Shown here: piece after piece, positions 19,310 to 29,765 of the stretch
How positions within the stretch are numbered: the stretch's first letter is position 1
Layout of the letters: every line of letters begins with the position of its first letter
NCBI RefSeq assembly: GCF_016808095.1
Contig: NC_068974.1
Location: forward strand, 18,104,001-18,168,000
DNA length: 64,000 nt
Direction: 5' to 3'
Source of the DNA: Vigna angularis
Taxonomy: Eukaryota > Streptophyta > Magnoliopsida > Fabales > Fabaceae
Notes under the pieces: generated by a model
Database searches by the model: none
What the model was told of the DNA's origin: nothing
The model's input: only the letters and a program-made list of their open reading frames with translations
Program-made: the position numbers and the translations under genes

Positions 19310-21745
19310 TCAAGTTCCATCTTCTTTATAGTTGATGTAATCATTCCACCAACTTCTCAACTGCTTCCTTTGGACTGTCTTGGTTCTTCTAGAAAATGGA
19401 GACTCTATCTCTATCATCTCCTTCTCTTTAAAGCCCTTCACAACCCACAACTTGTTCTTGATTCTTACTGGTGTGCCAAGTTGGAGTCTTCTTTTCTTCC
19501 AGTCTCTAGGAATTTCTTCTCCTCTTCCAATCTCCTCTTCCTTGGGTACCTGAAACAACAAACAATGGTTACCTGAAACCTCAAGATCTTCATCTTTATG
19601 TCTAGTCATGGGTGCATCTCGAAATGCAGCTTTATAACTAGCCTCTTCCTCCTTTGCTTGCGTCTCATCTTTGAAGACATCCACCACCACTCTCTCCTCT
19701 CTGTCCTGGAGCACTACTATACCTTCATGTACATCTATGATGGCCCTGGCCGTTTTCATAAACGGTCTTCCAAGTATGATAGGTATTCTCTCGGTCTCCA
19801 TTTTCATCACCACAAAGTCTGCCAAAAACTGAAGTTTGCCAACACAAACTACAATGTCTTCTGCAATCCCACATGGCTCCTTTGAAGATCCATCAGCCAT
19901 TACTAGATTAACCTTTACAGGTTTCACTTTAACATTGCCAATTTGTTCCAGTAAAGAATAATGTATCAAGTTGACACTTGAACCTAAATCAAGGAGAGCT
20001 TTCTTTACCTTTTTCTTCCCTATAGTACAAGGGATAGAAAAACTACCTGGATCTGGTGCTTTAGGAGGGAATGACTCTTTCTTAACAGTTATACACTTTT
20101 CTTCCTCAACTTCTCTACGTCTCTTCTTTGTAGAGGTTCCTTCATCTGATTTTGTGTAAACTGCAATTTTCTGTAGAATTTGTTCCCAAGGTGCGTCATT
20201 GTCCACCATTCTGAATAACTCTGTGAAGTCCATTTGTTTCTCTTGATTTGTTGGAAAAGGAAAAGTGTTCTTTCTTTCTACTTCTCTTCTTTCTTCTGTT
20301 TCTGCTTCTTCTAACTCAATTATCTCTTCATTAACGCTCTTTACCACTTTGCACTCTTCTCTGGGGTTAACCTCAGCATTAGCCCCAAAATTTCTATTTG
20401 GCCTTTCTTCCAATTGCTTGGTAATCTGACCCATTTGAATCTCCCAATTCTTTATAGCAGCTTCAGTGCTTTTTTGAGAAGATTCTGTTTTCTGTATGAA
20501 TTGCTGAAGAGTTTCTTCCAACCTTGTTTGTCTTTCATTAAGCATAGATAACTGTTGCCACAAGGTTGGTTGCTGCTGCTGCTTGTTATATTGATTAGCT
20601 TGCCCAGTTTGTCCTTGGCCAATGCTTGGATGTGGTTTCCACCCTTGATTATAATTCCCTTGACGGTATGGAAATTGATTAGCCATGAAATTGACATCCT
20701 CCACGGCTTCCACTGGAAAAGCACACTGACCATTGACATGATCACCTCCACATAATTCGCACAACTGGGTTTGTACCTGTGCAGCAGATTTCAACTCTTT
20801 AGGTAATTGAGCCAAAGTTTTAGTCAGAGTCTCCAGCTGTTGAGTTAGAATTTTATTCTGAGCTAGCAAGGCGTCATGTGTTTGTAATTGAAGAACTCCT
20901 TTTTGTTGCATAGGAGCTCCTCTCTCACTGTGCAGCTCATTGTCACTAGTAGCCATGTTTTCTATAATTTCAGTTGCTTCCTCTGGAGTCTTCCATTTAA
21001 TATTGCCTCCTGCTGAGGCGTCCAGCATCATCTTGGTTTGTGAACCAAGCCCTCCAAGGAAAGTTAAGACTACTTCTTGATCTTCAAAACCATGCGTGGG
21101 AGTTTTACGTAACAAGCTTTTATACCTGTCCCATGCATGCCCCAGTGATTCTTCCATGCCCTGCTTGAATGAAGAAATCTCTTGCTTGCCTTTGGTCACC
21201 TTAGATTGTGGGAAGTATTTGTTTAAAAATTTTGTGACCACTGCTTCCCACTCTGTGAAACTTTCTTCTGGAAAAGAATTCAACCAAAGCTTAGCGTTGC
21301 CTCCCAATGAGAAAGGAAACAAGCTAAGTTTGATAGCTTCGTCTGGCACCCCATTAATCTTGACCGTGTTGCAGATCTCATTAAAGGTAGTAAGGTGCTC
21401 ATATGGGCTTTCGTGAGATAACCCATTAAATTGATTACTCTTCACCAGTTGAATTAATGCTGGCTTGACCTCCATGTTGGCTGCATTGACTCTAGGTCTA
21501 GCTATGCTGTTAAAGTGCTGAGGTCCAGCAATATTAGTGTAATCTGCAAGAGTTCTTCTAGCATTGTTATTCTCCATACTTCCTGTGCTATGAACAGAAC
21601 CTTGTGGTGATGATTGTAAGAGAGTTTCTGGAGAAGGGAAAAGTTCTCTGGACGTTCTGATTCTTCTCCTCCTTCTACTCTCGTCTAGACCTTCAAGAAG
21701 AGGTTCTGTTGTTTTCTTACTCCTAGTTCGAATTGCCTCCTGCAT
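19310..21745 (-). CDS. Athila gag-protease fusion, unit 1, about 811 aa
   Basis: The ATG is at 21745 (MQEAIRTRSKKTTEPL). Residues about 60-270 are the Ty3 gag core (LTTFNEICNTVKINGVPDEA, LWLNSFPEESFTEWEAVVTK). A zinc knuckle of CX2CX3HX4C form (CELCGGDHVNGQC) is near 330, then a glutamine-rich linker. The retropepsin-like domain has ALLDLGSSVNLI near 580 and IPIILGRPFMKTARAIIDV near 655. The last ~110 residues (LGTPVRIKNKLWVVKGF, RKQLRSWWND) take the place where RT, RNase H and integrase would be; they faintly recall an integrase tail. The frame is fully open and is preserved in the second unit, so it was probably functional recently. Confidence 0.88.
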   Translation of the reverse strand: MQEAIRTRSKKTTEPLLEGLDESRRRRRIRTSRELFPSPETLLQSSPQGSVHSTGSMENNNARRTLADYTNIAGPQHFNSIARPRVNAANMEVKPALIQLVKSNQFNGLSHESPYEHLTTFNEICNTVKINGVPDEAIKLSLFPFSLGGNAKLWLNSFPEESFTEWEAVVTKFLNKYFPQSKVTKGKQEISSFKQGMEESLGHAWDRYKSLLRKTPTHGFEDQEVVLTFLGGLGSQTKMMLDASAGGNIKWKTPEEATEIIENMATSDNELHSERGAPMQQKGVLQLQTHDALLAQNKILTQQLETLTKTLAQLPKELKSAAQVQTQLCELCGGDHVNGQCAFPVEAVEDVNFMANQFPYRQGNYNQGWKPHPSIGQGQTGQANQYNKQQQQPTLWQQLSMLNERQTRLEETLQQFIQKTESSQKSTEAAIKNWEIQMGQITKQLEERPNRNFGANAEVNPREECKVVKSVNEEIIELEEAETEERREVERKNTFPFPTNQEKQMDFTELFRMVDNDAPWEQILQKIAVYTKSDEGTSTKKRRREVEEEKCITVKKESFPPKAPDPGSFSIPCTIGKKKVKKALLDLGSSVNLIHYSLLEQIGNVKVKPVKVNLVMADGSSKEPCGIAEDIVVCVGKLQFLADFVVMKMETERIPIILGRPFMKTARAIIDVHEGIVVLQDREERVVVDVFKDETQAKEEEASYKAAFRDAPMTRHKDEDLEVSGNHCLLFQVPKEEEIGRGEEIPRDWKKRRLQLGTPVRIKNKLWVVKGFKEKEMIEIESPFSRRTKTVQRKQLRSWWNDYINYKEDGT

Positions 21746-21751
21746 ACACAA

Positions 21752-22073
21752 GAAACAAAACCCTAGAAAAGATTTGTTAGCACAAAAAGATATAGAAGAA
21801 GATATATATTCAGAAGATAAAAAGATTTAGAAGATAGAATCAAATAAGATAGAATAAAATAAAACCTAATCTAAAAATTAAAATCTAACCTAATCTAAAA
21901 GATAAAATAAAATAAAATCTAATCAAATAAAAATAAAATCTAATCTAATAAAATAAAATAAAATAAAAACAGAAAAAATAAAAACAGAAATTCAAATTTA
22001 AAGTCAAAGATAATCAATAATCACACAAATTAACCAGTTAAACCACGAGTCCCCGGCAACGGCGCCAAAAACT
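21752..22073 (-). other. Athila leader with tRNA-Asp primer site (unit 1)
   Basis: On the minus strand the primer site TGGCGCCGTTGCCGGGGA occupies 22067-22050, six bases after the LTR 2 edge. An A/T-rich leader of about 300 nt follows. Immediately before the gag ATG the strand is U-rich and reads like a splice acceptor overlapping the start codon (TTTTCTTGTGTATGCAG). Confidence 0.85.
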
Positions 22074-23378
22074 TGATGGACAAATTTATGAGCACCAAAA
22101 TATGATGTCACAAACTTGTTTTTCAATCGGCAAGTATGACCGAATCGTTCAAGTAATAAACTTGGTAAGACCAAGTATCGTTCTTCCCAAAGGACTCACG
22201 GCCTAGTTTAGTTATGTGATTTGTTGATTAGCTAAGACTTACAAACGAAATAATTGAGATCTTATATGCAAAAGACGAAATTTAAATATGTATGCATGAA
22301 GTTTTGATCAATGGCAAAAAGCAAAAGATAAACACTTTCAATGAAATCTATGAATGAATATGTTGTTGGGGGTCAATTTCATCTCATCCACTCTCATACA
22401 TTTTAGGAATTCAACATTCAAATCATCATTGTTAATGCCACTCTCTAAAGTACCATTCTAGATGGCTTCTCCCTAATCACGAGTTCATACAATTCCTAGC
22501 ATTCCTAATGATTAGTTCATAAGTGCAGGAGCTTAACGACAACCAATATAATATTGGGAGAAATTCCCCAGATCTAGACTTCCCCGTACGTGCCCGTATC
22601 GACAAAACCAATGATCATGCATTGAATGAGTTAAACTATGCAAGCATTAAGCAAAGAGGAAAAACCCTAACTAATGATGAAAGAAAGCATAAATCTTAGA
22701 TTAAGATGCAAGCATAAATTCCATATATGAGAGCTTCAAGAGATTACATTGATTCCCCAACAAACATACAAGGTTTAGTTCACCATATTCATGGTGAACC
22801 TAGATGAATTACAATGAAAGTATGAAAGAATAAACCCTAAAAAGGTGAAGAGGTAGCCTGAGCATCCAAGATCCTCCTTCAAAGGGGTGGAAGAGAGAGT
22901 GTTTGCCTCGTTTCTGCCAAAGATACCTAACCCTAGGAAACCCTAAGGCTTATATATCATTCGTAAATTACAAAATTTTAGGTCCAAGCCCATTAAAGTG
23001 CCGCTCAGCGGTAAACTACCGCTCAGCGGTAAGTGCGTCAGCTCGGTTCTTCCCCTCAACGGCCATTTTGCCCCTCAGCGGTCCTCCCGTGAGCTTCTGA
23101 GTGCCGCTCAGCGGTAAACTGCCGCTGAGCGGTGCCTTCGGCTTCTCCTTTTGCACTCTTTGATTCCTTTTCTGATTCCCTCTCTCTCATTCTTCACTTC
23201 TTTCACTAAATTCACCTTAAAACCTGCACAAAAACACTGAAATCAAGCATAAACCTGTCCAGCTCTCTTATTTCTGAAAATATGGATAAAAGTATGATTT
23301 CAAGCTAGTTTCTAAGTCTAAAGGTTGCTTTTAGTATCAATTTTAAGCATGAAAATAACAGTTTTTCAACTGTTATCA
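22074..23378 (-). repeat. Athila-type LTR 2 (middle LTR of the array)
   Basis: 1305 bp with the same ends as LTR 1. It is bordered on the left by a primer site and on the right by a polypurine tract, so it is at once the 5' LTR of unit 1 and the 3' LTR of unit 2. No TSD flanks it. Confidence 0.92.
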
Positions 23379-24648
23379 CAACCCCAAACTTAGAACTTTA
23401 CTTGTCCTCAAGCAAACAAAATGTAACTCAATCTCCAACCAATTCATATGATGGTTCACTCATTCAAAAATCCTCTTTTCCAAGATAAGTAACAACTTCA
23501 CTCAAACTTATGACCAAGAGTTCATTCAAGATGTGCACATGCTTTAGTGTTCACAAAGTCATTTAAATTCCAACAAATGCTATTTTTCATGAATGATCAA
23601 TCAATTAAGCATGGATGTTCATGTGCTTATGGAATATTTCCTCACTAGGTAAAGTGTTTCACTCAACACACAAGTGTATAAGAGGTAAAGTGTTTCACTC
23701 CTTCACTCTACTATCACAATGTCACATGAATCAACTTTGCCTTTCATTTTACCACAATCAAAAACATTCACAAGCATGCATCATCACAAGGACTTTTCAA
23801 TGGCTTATAATGTGGCTGGGCTAACAAGAAAATTGGTTTTTCTGGATCACAAAATCCTTGAGTTAAGAGAATCATAACAACACAATCATCTTATTCATTC
23901 CCAACTTTCTTTTACCTTTGCCTTTGCATTGAGCTTTACTTCTTTTTCTTTTCTCTTTGCATATTCTTACTTTTTAGCTCTCAGCTCAATGCTTTTCTTT
24001 TCATGTTTTCCCAATAACCCCAAACTTGAACATTTAACAATACCATACAAGATCTTCTACTTAACTCAAGGTAAAGATTTTAAATCAAAGGTTTTCAGTG
24101 TATGTTCAAGGCTAAAGGTTCAAAGGATAGAACACAACGTGTTCTCTTTTAGTAGGCTAACTTTATGAATTTGGCCAATAAAAAGGGTTCCAACAAATGG
24201 CCTTGATCACATGATGCAAAACAAGCAATTGATTCAATCATAGAAAACCTGGGCAAAATCATTCATGCTTTCAAAGTAATAGCATTCAATCATACCAAAA
24301 ACTCTGGAGCTCAAAACCTCACATATAAGCTCATTCACATTTGACATACACATCCTGCTTAATCTCACAATCACAATCATAATATCATGCATTTGTTCAC
24401 AAAGCTTGTGAATCACCTGTATAAGCATTTTAATGTGCACATCTATCTCAACATCAATCAATAAGCATCATCAAGCAGTACTTATCACACAATCACAGTT
24501 AATAGCAAACCATCATAACAAACCAGGTGTTCAATAGAGTACATCAAACCTAATCTAAAAACGAAAACAAAACAAGTTCAGAAAACTTAAACCACAAAAG
24601 CATAATCATATGATAGCATTCATCAGTAAATGCTATCTCAGCTCCTCA
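23379..24648 (-). other. Athila 3' untranslated region of unit 2
   Basis: Near-identical to 15671-16940, with the polypurine tract at 23379-23390. No coding region is supported. Confidence 0.75.
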
Positions 24649-25878
24649 TCAGTCTGAGCTGTCCTCTGTATCTTCCTCTTCCTCCTCATCATCATCAAAT
24701 GCATCCTCCTCCTCAGCATCATCTTCTTCCATATCTCTAGCTGAAGCTTCAGCTGCTCCAGCTCCTCCTCCATGTACTGGTTCTTCTGGCCAAGCTACTA
24801 CATTGTGGAATTCATCCATAGTCCACCTGTGGGCTGGAGGTGTATCATACATCCCCACTATCATCTCAGCAATGGCCACCTGCCCTCTGTGAATGGACTG
24901 CAACTGAGCACCTATAAGAGACATATACATGTCCCTCATCTGGAATGGTTCTGCTTCATGTGTATCAGCAGATGTCTGGCTCTGTGCTGGCCCTCTCTCT
25001 CTACGAGCACGGCGTGGTGGAACTGGCTGAGCAGCATCCTCACCTCCACAGTACTGTCTGTAATAGGCCTCATCAATAGCTTTTCTTGGCCTCTCAAATG
25101 GTGGAACAGAAGTATCCACCCCAGCTAGCTTGCAAAGGTGAGTAATCAAAGAAGGATGTCCTAGTGGTGCTTTGTTGTTTGAGGTGTTAGCACATACACT
25201 AATTTCATCAGCTATCACCTGCCCAATATTAACATTCAAATTTCTGATAGCACAGTAGATGAATAGTGCCCTGCTGAGAGTAATATCTGACACATGTGAA
25301 CATGGCTGAATGTTGGCATGAGAAAATGCCATCCAATATTTTGCAAGAGGATTCAAATCTGTCCTCCTAATGTTAACCACTGAGCCAGATCTATTCCTTT
25401 GGAAGTGTCCTCCAGGTATACACAACACTCTCTCCACATCCTCAAAATCAGCACCTTCCTCCATGCAAAGAGCAAACTGACATTGCTCACAAGCCCACAC
25501 AGTGTCCAGGAAGTTGTTGATAGAATCAGGATCATACCTGATAGCATGGCCTCTAACATAGCCCAAATAATTCTCAGCTGGATAATCACCAATCTTCTTT
25601 GCATTGGTGTAAAATTCCTTCACCACAGCTATGTTGGCAGGTGCAGGATAAGTAGCTAGCTTTCCCCAATCATTCCCTAACACTTGCTCTCCAAATTGAG
25701 GAGCAAAGTTAGGTATCATTCCAACCTTTCTCTCCATCAGAAGTCTCCTGTCCTGAACCACCCTAAAGTGCTTCTCATGTTTCCTAGAGAGGAACCTGCC
25801 AGAATGAGGTTGCTCTGGTTCCTTTTCCTTTCTCTTGGTTGCCATGGTTTTCAATCTTTTTCCTGATGAAGATGCCAT
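24649..25878 (-). CDS. Athila env-like protein, unit 2, 409 aa
   Basis: This is the second copy of the gene at 16941-18170, with the same start, basic N-terminus, central domain and acidic tail. Differences seen by eye are two residues (LAGVDTSVPP for LAGVETSVPP, and GQVAIAEM for GQVATAEM). It is intact. The two ORFs show that the duplication is recent; they say little about selection because of the low divergence. Confidence 0.82.
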   Translation of the reverse strand: MASSSGKRLKTMATKRKEKEPEQPHSGRFLSRKHEKHFRVVQDRRLLMERKVGMIPNFAPQFGEQVLGNDWGKLATYPAPANIAVVKEFYTNAKKIGDYPAENYLGYVRGHAIRYDPDSINNFLDTVWACEQCQFALCMEEGADFEDVERVLCIPGGHFQRNRSGSVVNIRRTDLNPLAKYWMAFSHANIQPCSHVSDITLSRALFIYCAIRNLNVNIGQVIADEISVCANTSNNKAPLGHPSLITHLCKLAGVDTSVPPFERPRKAIDEAYYRQYCGGEDAAQPVPPRRARRERGPAQSQTSADTHEAEPFQMRDMYMSLIGAQLQSIHRGQVAIAEMIVGMYDTPPAHRWTMDEFHNVVAWPEEPVHGGGAGAAEASARDMEEDDAEEEDAFDDDEEEEEDTEDSSD

Positions 25879-25880
25879 TC

Positions 25881-26297
25881 CTACATTCAAAACACAAACA
25901 AAACCACAGAACATGATGTTAATCATTAGTAAAACACAGAACACAACTCCTTTCGAAGCTAAACCACCGCTGAGGGCCAGAATTTCCCCTCAGCGCCACC
26001 AGTGCCACATTCCAACACGCAAAATTTCAGAAACCAAATCTGGCAGAGTGCCGCTCAGCGGCAGTTTACCCCTCAGCGGTAACTCTGCAGATTTTTGAAA
26101 CTCTTGTTTTAAAGCTGTCCTAACTCCACCCAAATGCAATTTTCAGTCTTCCAGTTCATGATCATGCAGTTTAATCGGTTCAAACATCAAATATATCATC
26201 AAATCATGCATAGAAATCAAAACCCCTAAATATTCATGCTTTGACTATCACATTCAATTTCAAGAACCCTAGAATGAACAAAATGCATTTTACTTAC
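25881..26297 (-). other. Candidate leader intron of env-like gene, unit 2
   Basis: Same donor (GTAAGT, G at 26297) and acceptor (TGTAG, last G at 25881) as unit 1, with identical spacing to the ATG at 25878. Confidence 0.5.
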
Positions 26298-26507
26298 TTG
26301 GGTGGAGATGCTAAATGCAATGAGAATGCTTCCAAGCTAGAATGCTCTCTTCCAACCCCAAACTTTGATGGCACACTAGTGAAAAAGTGAGTGGAAGAGA
26401 TTTTTTCTTAAGAGGGAAGAGTGAAAAGATGTGGAAAACCTAAGAGAAGATGTGTGGAAGTGTTTGTGCAGAGAAAAGCCTGGAAAGAAACCCTAAAACG
26501 CAGCTTG

Positions 26508-26590
26508 GGGTATAAAAATACCCTAATGGGCTCGGGTCCCGCTAAGGGGAACTAAAGCCCAATCTGCGAGAGTATCGCTCAGCGGCACTT
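26508..26590 (-). promoter_or_regulatory. Candidate promoter of env-like gene, unit 2, one palindrome lost
   Basis: Homologous to 18800-18900, but an 18-bp segment is missing, so only one palindrome-like copy remains (near 26575) and it has a changed first base (TCGCTCAGCGG). The AGCCCATTAGGG and TATTTTTATACC stretch is unchanged. Confidence 0.4.
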
Positions 26591-26726
26591 TCGTGATGTG
26601 CTCCTCTCCTTCTTTTCTTAACCTATGTGTCTTCCCTACATGCCCCTCATGGGTTCCCTGCAATTCAATGTTAAAAATGCTTATGCAAATCCTAACTAAA
26701 ATAAACAAACAGAAACAATCAATCAA

Positions 26727-26992
26727 CTGGGTTGCCTCCCAGGTAGCGCTTGTTTAACGTCACGAGCCTGACCCAAAATCCACCAACACCCATCAGTAGG
26801 TGTTTCAAACCTAGTATCCTTCAGTAGATACTTAACCACCTAGCATCCTTCAGTAGATGCTGGATCCAACAAAATATTTACAAGATAATGACCACAAAGT
26901 AAAAATTACAAAACCAAAATCCAAATCAAAAGTTTGCAAATCACTGGGTTGCCTCCCAGCAAGCGCTCTTTTAACGTCATTAGCTTGACCCA
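26727..26992 (-). repeat. Duplicated conserved post-gag motif, unit 2
   Basis: Copies at 26727-26774 and 26943-26992, as in unit 1, just after the gag-protease stop at 27000. Confidence 0.85.
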
Positions 26993-26999
26993 ATAAAGT

Positions 27000-29435
27000 T
27001 CAAGTTCCATCTTCTTTATAGTTGATGTAATCATTCCACCAACTTCTCAACTGCTTCCTTTGGACTGTCTTGGTTCTTCTAGAAAATGGAGACTCTATCT
27101 CTATCATCTCCTTCTCTTTAAAGCCCTTCACAACCCACAACTTGTTCTTGATTCTTACTGGTGTGCCAAGTTGGAGTCTTCTTTTCTTCCAGTCTCTAGG
27201 AATTTCTTCTCCTCTTCCAATCTCCTCTTCCTTGGGTACCTGAAACAACAAACAATGGTTACCTGAAACCTCAAGATCTTCATCTTTATGTCTAGTCATG
27301 GGTGCATCTCGAAATGCAGCTTTATAACTAGCCTCTTCCTCCTTTGCTTGCGTCTCATCTTTGAAGACATCCACCACCACTCTCTCCTCTCTGTCCTGGA
27401 GCACTACTATACCTTCATGTACATCTATGATGGCCCTGGCCGTTTTCATAAACGGTCTTCCAAGTATGATAGGTATTCTCTCGGTCTCCATTTTCATCAC
27501 CACAAAGTCTGCCAAAAACTGAAGTTTGCCAACACAAACTACAATGTCTTCTGCAATCCCACATGGCTCCTTTGAAGATCCATCAGCCATTACTAGATTA
27601 ACCTTTACAGGTTTCACTTTAACATTGCCAATTTGTTCCAGTAAAGAATAATGTATCAAGTTGACACTTGAACCTAAATCAAGGAGAGCTTTCTTTACCT
27701 TTTTCTTCCCTATAGTACAAGGGATAGAAAAACTACCTGGATCTGGTGCTTTAGGAGGGAATGACTCTTTCTTAACAGTTATACACTTTTCTTCCTCAAC
27801 TTCTCTACGTCTCTTCTTTGTAGAGGTTCCTTCATCTGATTTTGTGTAAACTGCAATTTTCTGTAGAATTTGTTCCCAAGGTGCGTCATTGTCCACCATT
27901 CTGAATAACTCTGTGAAGTCCATTTGTTTCTCTTGATTTGTTGGAAAAGGAAAAGTGTTCTTTCTTTCTACTTCTCTTCTTTCTTCTGTTTCTGCTTCTT
28001 CTAACTCAATTATCTCTTCATTAACGCTCTTTACCACTTTGCACTCTTCTCTGGGGTTAACCTCAGTATTAGCCCCAAAATTTCTATTTGGCCTTTCTTC
28101 CAATTGCTTGGTAATCTGACCCATTTGAATCTCCCAATTCTTTATAGCAGCTTCAGTGCTTTTTTGAGAAGATTCTGTTTTCTGTATGAATTGCTGAAGA
28201 GTTTCTTCCAACCTTGTTTGTCTTTCATTAAGCATAGATAACTGTTGCCACAAGGTTGGTTGCTGCTGCTGCTTGTTATATTGATTAGCTTGCCCAGTTT
28301 GTCCTTGGCCAATGCTTGGATGTGGTTTCCACCCTTGATTATAATTCCCTTGACGGTATGGAAATTGATTAGCCATGAAATTGACATCCTCCACGGCTTC
28401 CACTGGAAAAGCACACTGACCATTGACATGATCACCTCCACATAATTCGCACAACTGGGTTTGTACCTGTGCAGCAGATTTCAACTCTTTAGGTAATTGA
28501 GCCAAAGTTTTAGTCAGAGTCTCCAGCTGTTGAGTTAGAATTTTATTCTGAGCTAGCAAGGCGTCATGTGTTTGTAATTGAAGAACTCCTTTTTGTTGCA
28601 TAGGAGCTCCTCTCTCACTGTGCAGCTCATTGTCACTAGTAGCCATGTTTTCTATAATTTCAGTTGCTTCCTCTGGAGTCTTCCATTTAATATTGCCTCC
28701 TGCTGAGGCGTCCAGCATCATCTTGGTTTGTGAACCAAGCCCTCCAAGGAAAGTTAAGACTACTTCTTGATCTTCAAAACCATGCGTGGGAGTTTTACGT
28801 AACAAGCTTTTATACCTGTCCCATGCATGCCCCAGTGATTCTTCCATGCCCAGCTTGAATGAAGAAATCTCTTGCTTGCCTTTGGTCACCTTAGATTGTG
28901 GGAAGTATTTGTTTAAAAATTTTGTGACCACTGCTTCCCACTCTGTGAAACTTTCTTCTGGAAAAGAATTCAACCAAAGCTTAGCGTTGCCTCCCAATGA
29001 GAAAGGAAACAAGCTAAGTTTGATAGCTTCGTCTGGCACCCCATTAATCTTGACCGTGTTGCAGATCTCATTAAAGGTAGTAAGGTGCTCATATGGGCTT
29101 TCGTGAGATAACCCATTAAATTGATTACTCTTCACCAGTTGAATTAATGCTGGCTTGACCTCCATGTTGGTTGCATTGACTCTAGGTCTAGCTATGCTGT
29201 TAAAGTGCTGAGGTCCAGCAATATTAGTGTAATCTGCAAGAGTTCTTCTAGCATTGTTATTCTCCATACTTCCTGTGCTATGAACAGAACCTTGTGGTGA
29301 TGATTGTAAGAGAGTTTCTGGAGAAGGGAAAAGTTCTCTGGACGTTCTGATTCTTCTCCTCCTTCTACTCTCGTCTAGACCTTCAAGAAGAGGTTCTGTT
29401 GTTTTCTTACTCCTAGTTCGAATTGCCTCCTGCAT
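27000..29435 (-). CDS. Athila gag-protease fusion, unit 2, about 811 aa
   Basis: Same gene as 19310-21745: gag core, CELCGGDHVNGQC knuckle, ALLDLGSSVNLI protease site and the same C-terminal extension. Only a few residues differ by eye (VNATNMEV for VNAANMEV; SSFKLGMEE for SSFKQGMEE; FGANTEVN for FGANAEVN). Its ATG is at 29435. It is intact and lies directly downstream of the outer 5' LTR, so it is the copy expected to be transcribed from LTR 3. No RT or integrase core follows before the env-like gene. Confidence 0.88.
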   Translation of the reverse strand: MQEAIRTRSKKTTEPLLEGLDESRRRRRIRTSRELFPSPETLLQSSPQGSVHSTGSMENNNARRTLADYTNIAGPQHFNSIARPRVNATNMEVKPALIQLVKSNQFNGLSHESPYEHLTTFNEICNTVKINGVPDEAIKLSLFPFSLGGNAKLWLNSFPEESFTEWEAVVTKFLNKYFPQSKVTKGKQEISSFKLGMEESLGHAWDRYKSLLRKTPTHGFEDQEVVLTFLGGLGSQTKMMLDASAGGNIKWKTPEEATEIIENMATSDNELHSERGAPMQQKGVLQLQTHDALLAQNKILTQQLETLTKTLAQLPKELKSAAQVQTQLCELCGGDHVNGQCAFPVEAVEDVNFMANQFPYRQGNYNQGWKPHPSIGQGQTGQANQYNKQQQQPTLWQQLSMLNERQTRLEETLQQFIQKTESSQKSTEAAIKNWEIQMGQITKQLEERPNRNFGANTEVNPREECKVVKSVNEEIIELEEAETEERREVERKNTFPFPTNQEKQMDFTELFRMVDNDAPWEQILQKIAVYTKSDEGTSTKKRRREVEEEKCITVKKESFPPKAPDPGSFSIPCTIGKKKVKKALLDLGSSVNLIHYSLLEQIGNVKVKPVKVNLVMADGSSKEPCGIAEDIVVCVGKLQFLADFVVMKMETERIPIILGRPFMKTARAIIDVHEGIVVLQDREERVVVDVFKDETQAKEEEASYKAAFRDAPMTRHKDEDLEVSGNHCLLFQVPKEEEIGRGEEIPRDWKKRRLQLGTPVRIKNKLWVVKGFKEKEMIEIESPFSRRTKTVQRKQLRSWWNDYINYKEDGT

Positions 29436-29441
29436 ACACAA

Positions 29442-29765
29442 GAAACAAAACCCTAGAAAAGATTTGTTAGCACAAAAAGATATAGAAGAAGATATATATT
29501 CAGAAGATAAAAAGATTTAGAAGATAGCTAATCAAATAAGATAGAATAAAATAAAACCTAATCTAAAAATTAAAATCTAACCTAATCTAAAAGATAAAAT
29601 AAAATAAAATCTAATCAAATAAAAATAAAATCTAATCTAATAAAATAAAATAAAATAAAAACAGAAAAAATAAAAACAGAAATTCAAATTTAAAGTCAAC
29701 GATAATCAATAATCACACAAATTAACCAGTTAAACCACGAGTCCCCGGCAACGGCGCCAAAAACT
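29442..29765 (-). other. Athila leader with tRNA-Asp primer site (unit 2)
   Basis: The primer site TGGCGCCGTTGCCGGGGA is at 29759-29742 on the minus strand, next to LTR 3. The A/T-rich leader has minor differences from unit 1 near 29527. Confidence 0.85.

Noticed and set aside
22074..23378. Two independent neighbouring Athila insertions instead of one array
   Set aside because: The middle LTR is shared and has no TSD of its own. The only TSD flanks the outer LTRs.
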